The notes beneath the pieces are model-generated. The model made no database searches and was not told the DNA's origin. It was given only the letters and a program-made list of their open reading frames with translations. From contig OZ023273.1 in NCBI GenBank assembly GCA_964007475.1, positions 84,765,712 through 84,829,711 of the forward strand: 64,000 nucleotides of DNA, read 5' to 3'. Origin of the DNA: Hybos culiciformis (Eukaryota; Arthropoda; Insecta; Diptera; Hybotidae). A program made the translations under genes and the position numbers. Each line of letters begins with the position of its first letter. Position 1 is the stretch's first letter. Of the stretch, positions 1-9,889 are shown in pieces.

Positions 1-186
1 GTCGGGGGTCGATTGAATCAAGCCAATATCGATGAAGAAACCAAGCACCTAATTATTATCCTAGGAAAAACTCATTTAGCCCAATTAATAATTGATCATG
101 CTCACAAAATAACCTTACATGGAGGTAAGGATTTAACAATGTCACACATATTAACAAAGTTTTGGATCGTTCATGGTCTTCACAGA
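1..186 (+). pseudogene. BEL/Pao integrase, N-terminal zinc-binding region (partial)
   Basis: The frame is open from the left edge. It reads a GGRL start typical of the BEL integrase linker, then a His-rich stretch (HLAQLIIDHAHKITLHGG), then KFWIVHGLH. This is the HH half of the HHCC zinc domain that precedes the catalytic core in BEL/Pao integrases. Similarity stops near the HGLH motif; the following in-frame residues to 285 look unrelated and mark an insertion point. The CC half of the domain reappears at about 8735. The ATG-less start shows the frame continues leftwards. Confidence 0.75.
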
Positions 187-636
187 CCCGAATTTAAACG
201 GTATACAATAGCATTGAATAATGACGAAATGGAAGGCACACAATACCACCATAATCAAGTGGTCACGGAAAGCAGCAGCCAATAACACAGCGATAAGGTG
301 TCCAAGAATATACCACGAGTCAGTTATTTGTCCAGTTCATCGGAAATAAAAAATATCATTTGTAAACTAACTTAGTATACCTACTAATAATATGAACACG
401 TCAGCCACAAGGATATATGTTTAGTACGACATGGATCGTATATAGGTGACAAATAACTGACATTGCCCATACATTAAGTGTCTTCGAGCTGGTTATTTGT
501 AAACGTAAATTACGACTGAACGTTAGGTATACGACAAGCACTAAGGTAAAGAATATAGCTGACGTAGCCGTTAGTTATGAAATTAACATATAAGTCAGAA
601 TTAAAAAACCCTCAAATGCACCATCAGGTAAAAACA

Positions 637-957
637 CCTCAAATGTTTTTTTTTCATTTTTTTCTTTTTTTTATTTTTTTGTTTTTTTTTTATTTTTATT
701 TTTTTTTTGTGTTTTTTTGTTTTTTTTTGGTTTTTTTTATATTTTTTTTAGTTTCTTTGTTTTTTTTAATTTTTTTTTGATTTTTTTTGTTTCTTTGTTT
801 TTTTTTTTATTTTTTTTTTGATTTGTTTTTTCTTTTGTTTTTTTTCTTTTTTTTAATTTTTTTGGCTTGTTTTATGTTTTTTTTGTTTTTTTTTTCGCTT
901 TTTTTTGTTTTCTTTTTCGCCTTTTTTTGTATATATTTTTTTTATTTATTTGTTTCC
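637..957. repeat. T-rich low-complexity tract
   Basis: About 320 bp made almost only of T runs broken by single G, A or C. It produces long Phe-rich open frames on the plus strand that are not genes. Confidence 0.9.
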
Positions 958-1122
958 GGTCATCCATCTAAGTACTATCACTACGAGACGTTGCTTAACC
1001 GCTGTGTTCAATGTGATGTAGAGTCTTCCACTGAGCTATGTCAGTAATATACAACAATGTATTAAATAGAAAATATAAATTCGGTATCTATTAAAACTTT
1101 ATACATTGTCTTAGTAAATTAC

Positions 1123-1399
1123 ACAAATAACTGACGCTGTTGTCAGCTTTACGTAAACTGACGCTTATGTACGCCTAGCAATTTTCTTGATTTACCAACA
1201 TATAATAAGCAATCTATAGTAGTTATTTGTACACAAATAACTGACGCTGTTGTCAGCTTTACGTAAACTGGCGCTTATGTACGCCTAGAAATTTCCTTTG
1301 ATTTACCAACATATAATAAGCAATTTATAGTAGTTATTTGTATACAAATAACTGACGCTGTTGTCAGATTTACGTAAACTGACATTTATGTACAATCAG
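1123..1399. repeat. 110-bp tandem repeat, about 2.5 copies, units ending in inverted repeats
   Basis: Units start at 1123, 1233 and 1344. Each begins ACAAATAACTGACG and ends AGTTATTTGT, so each is bounded by a 10-bp inverted repeat and every unit junction is a palindrome. Copies differ by a few substitutions. The same end motif recurs singly at about 318, 449 and 490. Confidence 0.85.
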
Positions 1400-1406
1400 T
1401 AACCGT

Positions 1407-1537
1407 TTGAAGAGAAAGATTACCGTAATCAGTCGCTTACATTCAAGAATTGGACAGGCTGCAAGGTCAAATATTTGTTTCGACTTAGAAAATAGTTCAA
1501 TATCCGACACAGAAGACGGTAATTTAAATTGGTCTTT
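1407..1537 (+). other. Open frame of unknown origin interrupted by the Penelope insertion
   Basis: An ATG frame (MKRKITVISRLHSRIGQ...) runs to the edge of the Penelope cluster. The 8-mer TTTTAAGC occurs at 1530-1537 and again at about 8492, just past the cluster. Across these copies the frame continues from 8500 to a TGA near 8634, giving about 88 codons. No family was recognised, and the opposite strand is also open here, so coding is uncertain. Confidence 0.3.
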
Positions 1538-2972
1538 TAAGCTTACTGAAAACAATTTTCTTCGGTTATATCCAACAATTTTTTTATTTTATTTGTTTAA
1601 ATGCTTGACATGTTTCGGGATTACATCAATCCCATCTTCAGAAGCTACAGAGAAAAATATTTTTTGTTCATACACTATGTTTTTAATTTTTTTAAAAATT
1701 TTAACATTTATTAAACAACTACTTAAATATATTTACCTAAACTTTTGTTAAGAACTTTTGTTAAAAACGATCTCTTTTATTAATAAAAGCAAACATTAAA
1801 GCTTCTTTTTTTTTTTTGATCGTTTTTTAATTTTAATTTTTATTAAACAAAAACTTAAATTTAATTTTTTATTTTATTTTATTTTTTTGGAATTTTACTT
1901 TGTTATTGTTTTTGATTTTAATATTATAAAAAAAATTTTTTATCAGTATTTTTATACTGTAGTCAATTAAAATTACTTTTGAACTTAAAGTAAATCGTTA
2001 ATTTTTTAGGTTTATATAGAATTTATTTTCTTGTGATTCATAGTCCGACCATAGAATTCAAAAACCGGTATGTCTTTTTTTAAAAATCAAAATTTCTCCT
2101 TAAAATTCTTTCTTTTTTTCGACAACAATAAATAAAAAAAAAAAATAAAAAAATAAAAATCACAAAAAAAAAACCAAAATTAGAAAAATTTTTTTTTCCA
2201 AAAACTTTTTTGAATTGAAAAACTTTAAAAACAGAATTCAAATCCCATAAGTCATATGAGTCAGATCTTATGTTATTTGAATTGATTTTGTTATAAATGA
2301 CATAGAATTACCTAAATTTGAAATGTGACAACAGTCATTATAGAATTGAATGATATACTCTTGGAACATTTAAACTCTGACACTGTATGTTCATATTATT
2401 ATTATTTAGATGAATAAATATAGCTTCTTTAACTCTTCTTTTTAGTAGATTAGATTCAGATTGAAGTACTTTAATACTATCCCAGTCTATCTCATGATCT
2501 GAAGTAAGAGAATGGTGGCAAATTCCACTGTGATTCGTGTTGCCACGTTTTTGGTTACTTTTGTGCTGAGATATTCTAGTTTTTAGATATTGCGATGTTT
2601 CACCAATATAAACTTTATCACAATTCTTACAATTAACTTTATAAATGACGTTCGATCTTAATTGTTCATTAGTTTTATCTTTTAATCTGGAGAAAAGTTT
2701 ATCTAATTTATTATCTGGTTTAGCTACGTATCTAATGTTTAATGGATTTACAATTTTATTAAGACGCCTAAACAAACATTTCTCATAGGGCATACCTATA
2801 AATTTTATTTTTGGTGGAGGGTTTATGTTAGCGTTATTTACCGATAGAGAGTTTATAGTGTGATTATTATTTTCTGAAAGCTTTAATTTAGTTTTTTCGA
2901 TTGTGTTAATTATAAAATTGTGTGGATAATTATTAAGTTTTAAAATTGTTTTAAGATCGGAAATAGTAGATT

Positions 2973-3150
2973 ACAATACATGGTAAGAAAATTTGTTATT
3001 CTTGCGAGTTGTGTATACACACAAACACATAGACACGAGTCATATTTATATCACGAGACCGAAGGTCGAGTGATATAATATTGACGAGTGTCTATGTGTT
3101 TGTGTGTATGCACAACGAGCTGTATAACAAATTTGATTACCATGTATTGT
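2973..3150. repeat. Near-perfect 178-bp inverted repeat
   Basis: The arms start ACAATACATGGTAA and end TTACCATGTATTGT. Both contain the CACAAACACATAGACAC block and its complement, around a short centre GAGACCGAAGGTCGAG. The structure is that of a foldback element or a collapsed TIR element. Confidence 0.85.
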
Positions 3151-4134
3151 ATACTGCTTTAATGTTCATGGGAGAGGGAGTTGAAAACAATACATTTACA
3201 ATGAAAAAAATAAACAAAAAAGTTCAAAATGAAGCAAGGAAATAAAATTTAATTAATACGGAAGTAAATTAATTTCTCGAAATGATTTCAAACCGGATGA
3301 TTTAAGATCAGCTAATTCCTAAAATTAGTAATTTTTCCAAAAAAAATTATTCATTTTCTTTTTTGTAAAAAAAAAATCGAATAATTTTTTTTTAGAAAAA
3401 TTACTAATTTTTTTTTTATTATTTTAGGAACTAATGGTCTTCTTAAATTTTATTTAATTTTATTTTTAATTATAAAAAAAAAAATAATAATTTTATACTT
3501 ATTTTTTTTTATAATTAAAAATAAAATCAAATAATAAATATATAGTTATAATTTATATTTACAATAAATAATCTCCTTGTTGCTGCCATTTTCCACGTTT
3601 GTTGATAAAAGAAAAAAAAATTCTTACTTGACATTTGACAGCAAACTTTATAATGACAACAAAGATATTTTCAGGGTTACCATTGTTCTATTTTTATTCA
3701 TTTTGTTTTTTTGAATAAAAATAAGTGCAATTTTTGAAGTGTGGTTTAAATTTTTGTACTAAAATCCAACCACTCGTTTAAAAATTTAGTAGTAGAGGTT
3801 CGAAGATCCTTTAAAAATAGTAGATTGAAACACATGTTAAGAAAATTCATCGACTGATCGACTGGCCGCTTTTTAGAAAAAAAAAAAAAATAGCCGCGTA
3901 TTTTTTTATTGGTTCTTTTTTTTTTTTTGTTTGCTCAGAGGGAAAATATAGATTAGCTCAGAGGGAAAATATAGATTTTTAGCATTATAAACTAAGCTTT
4001 GTTTGACATTGATATGATGCATGTGAGAGGTATACATTTGCAATTTTTTTTTTTTCTTTGGTATTTGTCTGTTTGAAATATTGTGAGTGTGAGTGATATT
4101 ATTTTTGTTTATAGTATTACGCAGTTCAAAATGA

Positions 4135-4280
4135 AAAATGTAAATACAATATAGAGCAATGTAAATACAATTTACATCACAGGGAAATGTAAATACAATT
4201 TACATTCCTCTATAATTGCATGTGTATTGATGCATGTAATGGAGCATTTACCGAGCTAAATTTGCGAATGTAAATACAAC
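4135..4280. repeat. Clustered ATGTAAATACAA / TTTACAT motif
   Basis: At least five copies of ATGTAAATACAA, several followed by TTTACAT so that they are locally palindromic, with irregular spacing. Confidence 0.6.
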
Positions 4281-6473
4281 TTACCGAAGCCATGCGCAAT
4301 AAAATTTTTTTCGTGAAATGAAGAATGTGATAACTTTAAAATTCTTTCAGATAAAATTGATACCGTATTATTTTTATAATTAATAGGAAGGTTGGAATTA
4401 AAATTTAAATATCTACCTGACCAAGTAGATTTGTGGTATATATCTGTGATTATTTGACCAGAAGGTTCTCGAATAATTAAAACATCTAAAAATGATATTT
4501 TTTTATTAGCTTCTGTCTCTACTGTGAACTTGATTCTATTTTCTAGTTTGTAAAAACAATCAAGAACGTATTGAACTTTTTATAAACAATCGTCTACATA
4601 TCTAAAGAAAAATAAAATATTTATTTTATCTTCTTGTCTTAATTTTGGTAATATTATGTCTTCTAAATGTTCAAGTACCAAATTAGCTAGAACTGGAGAG
4701 ACAGGGGAACCCATAGGTGATCCAAAAATTTGTTTGTAAATGACGTCGTTAAATGAAAAATAGCAATTATTGAGTATTATTTGTAAGCCGGTTAAAAATT
4801 GTCGTTTTGGGACATCTGTATATTCTTCTATTTTGGACCATTTTTCTTCTATAATTTTAAGTACAAGTGCACTTGGTATATTGGAAAAAAGATTAATAAC
4901 ATCGAAAGAAACTATAGAATAATTATTAGGAATAGAAATATTTTTTATCTTGTTAACGAACTCAAATGAATTTTTTATAAAGCTTTCAGATTTTCCGGTT
5001 ATTTTTGTTAAAATATTAAAATAAAACTTGGATAAATTATATAGGGCTGAGTTTATATCAGAAACTATTGGTCGTAAAGGGTTATTTTGTTTGTGAATCT
5101 TAAATAGGATAACGCTATTGTACCGTCTCAGGTCTTTAGCTATAAAGATTTTGAAATCTGTTTCCAAGTGTATTCTTTTCTGTGTTAAAGATAGATTCAT
5201 ATCTACTTTCAACATGTTCTATAAAGTCATGAAAATGAAATTGACTGACTAAAAGCTCTAATTCGTCAAACAATGAATCACAATATTGTGATAATTGATT
5301 ATGTTTTTTAAAATTTATAATAATTTCTGAATTTAATAATTTTAGAAAAACTCCGACGAAAATTTGTCAAAAAAATAAGAATTAAATCTCTTACCATAAT
5401 TTCCGAAATTAAACTTAAAACTTTTAGGTAAAATTCCAAATTTTTTGCATTTTACAAGAACATATTTCTTATTATTAATTTTTGCAATTTTTCCGGTATT
5501 GTGTAGAATTTTTTTCATGGTGTTGTGTGCTTTTTCTCCGTATTGGAAACGTATGAAATTAAGATGATGATGATTTCTTTGGTTCAGCACTCTTTCTCTG
5601 TATTGATTTTGAATGAAATCACGATGTTGATGACTTCTTTGGTTGTCCGACATATTTATAGTAATGATTTTTTCTTTCTTTGGATTTAAATTAATGATTG
5701 AAAACAATTTTCTTCGGTTATATCCAACAATTTTTTTATTTTATTTGTTTAAATGCTTGACATGTTTCGGGATTACATCAATCCCATCTTCAGAAGCTAC
5801 AGGGAAAAATATTTTTTGTTCATACACTATGTTTTTAATTTTTTTAAAAATTTTAACATTTATTACACAACTACTTAAATATATTTAGCTAAACTTTTGT
5901 TAAAAACGATCTCTATTATTAATAAAAGCAAACATTAAAGCTTTTTTTTTTTTTATCGTTTTTTAATTTTAATTTTTATTAAACAAAAACTTAAATTTAA
6001 TTTTTTATTTTATTTTATTTTTTTGGAATTTTACTTTTTTATTGTTTTTGATTTTAATATTATAAAAAAATTTTTTTATCAGTATTTTTATACTGTAGTC
6101 AATTAAAATTACTTTTGAACTTAAAGTAAATCGTTAATTTTTTAGGTTTATATAGAATTTATTTTCTTGTGATTCATAGTCCGACCATAGAATTCAAAAA
6201 CCGGTATGTCTTTTTTTTAAAAATCAAAATTTCTCCTTAAAATTCTTTCTTTTTTTTCGACAACAATAAATAAAAAAAAAAAATAAAAAAATAAAAATCA
6301 CAAAAAAAAAACCAAAATTAGAAAAATTTTTTTCCAAAAACTTTTTTGAATTGAAAAACTTTAAAAACAGAATTCAAATCCCATAAGTCATATGAGTCAG
6401 ATCTTATGTTATTTGAATTGATTTTGTTATAAATGACATAGAATTACCTAAATTTGAAATGTGACAACAGTCA

Positions 6474-7507
6474 TTATAGAATTGAATGATATACTCTTGG
6501 AACATTTAAACTCTGACACTGTATGTTCATATTATTATTATTTAGATGAATAAATATAGCTTCTTTAACTCTTCTTTTTAGTAGATTAGATTCAGATTGA
6601 AGTACTTTAATACTATCCCAGTCTATCTCATGATCTGAAGTAAGAGAATGGTGGCAAATGCCACTGTGATTCGTGTTGCCACGTTTTTGGTTACTTTTGT
6701 GCTGAGATATTCTAGTTTTTAGATATTGCGATGTTTCACCAATATAAACTTTATCACAATTCTTACAATTAACTTTATAAATGACGTTCGATCTTAATTG
6801 TTCATTAGTTTTATCTTTTAATCTGGAGAAAAGTTTATTTAATTTATTATCTGGTTTAGCTACGTATCTAATGTTTAATGGATTTACAATTTCATTAAGA
6901 CGCCTAAACAAACATTTCTCATAGGGCATACCTATAAATTTTATTTTTGGTGGAGGGTTTATGTTAGCGTTATTTACCGATAGAGAGTTTATAGTGTGAT
7001 TATTATTTTCTGAAAGCTTTAATTTAGTTTTTTCGATTGTGTTAATTATAAAATTGTGTGGATAATTATTAAGTTTTAAAATTGTTTTAAGATCGGAAAA
7101 ATTTTTTTCGTGAAATGAAGAATGTGATAACTTTAAAATTCTTTCAGATAAAATTGATACCGTATTATTTTTATAATTAATAGGAAGGTTGGAATTAAAA
7201 TTTAAATATCTACCTGACCAAGTAGATTTGTGGTATATATCTGTGATTATTTGACCAGAAGGTTCTCGAATAATTAAAACATCTAAAAATGATATTTTTT
7301 TATTAGCTTCTGTCTCTACTGTGAACTTGATTCTATTTTCTAGTTTGTTAAAACAATCAAGAACGTATTGAACTTTTTCTGTAGGTAAACATAATAAACA
7401 ATCGTCTACATATCTAAAGAAAAATAAAATATTTATTTTATCTTCTTGTCTTAATTTTGGTAATATTATGTCTTCTAAATGTTCAAGTACCAAATTAGCT
7501 AGAACTA
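6474..7507 (-). pseudogene. Penelope-like ORF, copy B, 5'-truncated but open
   Basis: 339 open codons cover the end of the RT (ANLVLEHLED, then FFFRYVDDCLLCLPTEK), the thumb and linker, and the complete GIY-YIG endonuclease with KVNCKNCDKVYIGETS. It has no N-terminus because copying stopped inside the RT. It abuts the inverted fragment at 7508. It restores two lesions of copy A: the stretch after RYVDDCL and the position of the 1.3-kb insertion. Its 3' UTR (6473-5710) reads directly into the N-terminus of copy A, which is the tandem junction. In Penelope-like elements this 5' partial copy acts as the pseudo-LTR. Confidence 0.85.
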
Positions 7508-8491
7508 CTACTTCAGATCATGAGATAGACTGGGATAGTATTAAAGTACTTCTGAATCTAATCTACTAAAAAGAAGAGTTAAAGAAGCTATATTTATTCA
7601 TCTAAATAATAATAATATGAACATACAGTGTCAGAGTTTAAATGTTCCAAGAGTATATCATTCAATTCTATAATGACTGTGGTTACATTTCAAATTTAGG
7701 TAATTCTATGTCATTTATAACAAAATCAATTCAAATAACATAAGATCTGACTCATATGACTTATGGGAGTTGAATTCTGTTTTTAAAGTTTTTCAATTCA
7801 AAAAAGTTTTTGGAAAAAATTTTTTCTAATTTTGGTTTTTTTTTTGTGATTTTAATTTTTTATTTTTTATTTATTGTTGTCGAAAAAAAAGGAAGAATTT
7901 TAAGGAGAAATTTTGATTTTTAAAAAAAAGATATACGGGTTTTTTAATTCTATGGTCGGACTATGAATCACAAGAAAATAAATTCTATATAAACCTAAAT
8001 AATTAACGATTTACTTTAAGTTCAAAAGTAATTTTAATTGACTACAGTATAAAAATACTGATAAAAATTTTTTTTATAATATTAAAATCAAAAACAATAA
8101 CAAAGTAAAATTCCAAAAAAATAAAATAAAATAAAAAATTAAATTTAAGTTTTTGTTTAATAAAAATTAAAATTAAAAAACGATCAAAAAAAAAAAAAAA
8201 GCTTTAATGTTTGCTTTTATTAATAATAGAGCTCGTTTTTAACAAAAGTTCTTAACAAAAGTTTAGGTAAATATATTTAAGTAGTTGTTTAATAAATGTT
8301 AAAATTTTAAAAAAAATCAAAAACATAGTGTATGAACAAAAAATATTTTTCTCTGTAGCTTCTGAAGATGGGATTGATGTAATCCCGAAACATGTCAAGC
8401 ATTTAAACAAATAAAATAAAAAAATTGTTGGATATAACCGAAGAAAATTGTTTTCAATCATTAATTTAAATCCAAAGAAAGAAAAAATCAT
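7508..8491 (+). pseudogene. Inverted Penelope-like end fragment
   Basis: In plus orientation it carries the last ~50 codons of the endonuclease (SDHEIDWDSIKVL, later NVPRVYHSIL stop), the 3' UTR, and the first ~40 bp of the next tandem unit. It therefore spans the same 3'-to-5' junction found at 5700-5710. Confidence 0.85.
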
Positions 8492-8734
8492 TATTTTAAG
8501 CAGACCTTAAAACTGACGGCCGGAACAAACTCCTGTTTATTGGTGTTCAAGTTAGTTTCAAAACTAACAAACAAGTCGGAGGCATATCTTAAGCCGATGT
8601 GCCAAAAATATGTTAACTATGAGTGAACTTGTAGGCCGGTTCAGTAATCGACGCCCATGCCAGTACAAATACTTGACATTTCTTTACGAACTGGCGCGAT
8701 GGTATATTGGGAGAGTAAAACTATTTGAACCAGT
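8492..8734. other. Right part of the nested insertion inside BEL integrase
   Basis: About 240 bp between the Penelope cluster and the integrase. It starts TTTTAAGC, matching the sequence just left of the cluster. No known family was seen. Confidence 0.4.
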
Positions 8735-9740
8735 GTGTTGTCTGTGGAAGATATAATTCAAAACCAAATTTTTAACTAATGGGTGATCTTCCAGCAAGTA
8801 GAGTTAATATATCTAGACCATTCACTCACTCAGGAATAGATTTTGCAGGACCATTTCAATTGAAGTCAAGTTCCCTTCGGAATTCAAAAATTATTAAAGG
8901 ATACATCGGAGTCTTTGTATGCTTCACAATAAAAGCATTCCATCTTGAAGCAATTTCGTCGCTTTCAACTGAATCATTTCTCGCAGCACTCGACCGTTTC
9001 ATTTCCCGCAAGGGGAATATATCTCATTTCTACAGTGATAACGGAACCAATTTTGTAGGAGCCTACAACACTATTAAATTTAATGAGAAAATCACCCAGT
9101 TTACATCCGAAAATTCAATTGAATGGCATTTCATTCCTCCAGCATCACCTCATTTTGGTGGATTATGGGAATCGGGTGTAAAATCCGTAAAACGACATTT
9201 AGCTAAAACAATCGAGGACACCAAACTCACCTTCGAAGAACTTAGTACACTATTAGCTAAAATTGAGATTGGACTCAACTCACGACCTTTGCATCCTTTC
9301 ACAAATGATATTGATGACATTGATGCGTTAACACCAGGACACTTCATAATGGAGTCTAAACCATTTAACATGCCTCAACGTAACTTGTTACATACTAAAG
9401 ACCATTGTCTAAGCAGATGGATAATGTTAAATAAATTGAATTAAGTTTTTTGGAAGAAATGGACTTCAGATTACTTACTTAAGCTCCAAACCCGATCAAA
9501 ATGGAATCATGCTCAACATAATGTAAATAAGGGAGCAATGTTTTTATTAAGGAAGAAAACTTTCCACCATCCAAATGGTTATTAGGACGAGTTCCTGCAT
9601 ACCATAAAGGACATGACGGCCTTACCAGAGTAGTAACGATTAGAACAAAAAACGGTGAAATCAAAAGACCAATTACAAAAATAATCAATCTTCCAATAGA
9701 ACATAATAACTCTGAGATGCGTCATCTAGCTACTACGCAT
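8735..9740 (+). pseudogene. BEL/Pao integrase core and C-terminal domain
   Basis: CVVCGRYNSKPNF supplies the CC half of the zinc domain and is followed by an in-frame stop just before the ATG at 8779. The core shows HSGIDFAGPF, then FYSDNGTNF, then a Glu in HFGGLWESGVKSVKRH, which are the D, D, E catalytic positions in order. After about 9444 the frame breaks, and similarity resumes with WNHAQHN and later RTKNGEIKRPITK, the C-terminal domain usual for BEL integrases. The protein inserts the cDNA copy into the chromosome; this copy is inactive. Confidence 0.85.
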
Positions 9741-9889
9741 CACATTCCAGAACATATGCCAACAAAAGAGACAAAGATGTGTCATTCAACAATATTAAAT
9801 AGCCCGGATCTTAACACTCAGTATCTGTTACACGAAAAAGACTACGAATACATCCAACAACTATTCCTATCAGACCACCAATTGAAGAA

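Larger units (their letters stand above)
187..1544. other. Unidentified nested insertion inside the BEL element, left part
   Basis: This stretch does not continue the integrase. It holds copies of an ACAAATAACT / AGTTATTTGT motif in both orientations (near 318, 449, 490), a 320-bp T-rich tract and a 110-bp tandem repeat. It resumes to the right of the Penelope cluster at about 8492-8734. No transposase was recognised. It may be a non-autonomous element or satellite-like DNA. Confidence 0.5.
2970..4301. other. 1.3-kb insertion in Penelope copy A, noncoding
   Basis: Comparison with copy B (continuous at about 7095-7105) shows this block is extra. It holds a 178-bp hairpin, AT-rich spacer, a motif shared near 2967 and 3817 (TAGTAGATT then ACATG), a duplicated 22-bp block near 3935-3975, and clustered ATGTAAATACAA repeats near 4135-4280. 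No coding region was seen. Confidence 0.7.
2338..5707 (-). pseudogene. Penelope-like ORF, copy A (RT plus GIY-YIG endonuclease), broken
   Basis: The N-terminal segment (5707-5342) starts near MSDNQ and is basic. The RT segment (5215-4580) carries SPMGSPVSPVLANL and the catalytic RYVDD. The endonuclease is at 2793-2338 with VNCKNCDKVYIGETSQYLK (a Cys pair followed by the GIY-YIG-type YIG motif) and an Arg/His helix. Breaks: a frame loss near 5342-5215, a short deletion with a stop just after RYVDDCL (about 4578), and a 1.3-kb insertion at about 2970-4301. The family codes for one protein that nicks DNA and primes its own reverse transcription. This copy cannot make it. Confidence 0.85.
1545..8491 (-). 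mobile_element. Penelope-like element composite (tandem plus inverted copy)
   Basis: Read on the minus strand the order is: an inverted end fragment (8491-7508, plus orientation), a 5'-truncated copy (7507-5710), then a longer copy joined head to tail (5707-1545). RT and GIY-YIG endonuclease segments identify the family. The direct repeat 1545-2965 / 5695-7100 is nearly identical. Partial tandems (pseudo-LTRs) with an inverted fragment at one end are the known signature of Penelope-like insertions. The sequence TTTTAAGC flanks both sides and may be the target duplication. Confidence 0.85.

Noticed and set aside
577..1047. Long Phe-rich open frames on the plus strand
   Set aside because: They lie in the T-rich tract; composition alone explains the lack of stops.
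1123..1399. CRISPR-like array
   Set aside because: Units are tandem 110-bp repeats without unique spacers, in an insect-type genome.
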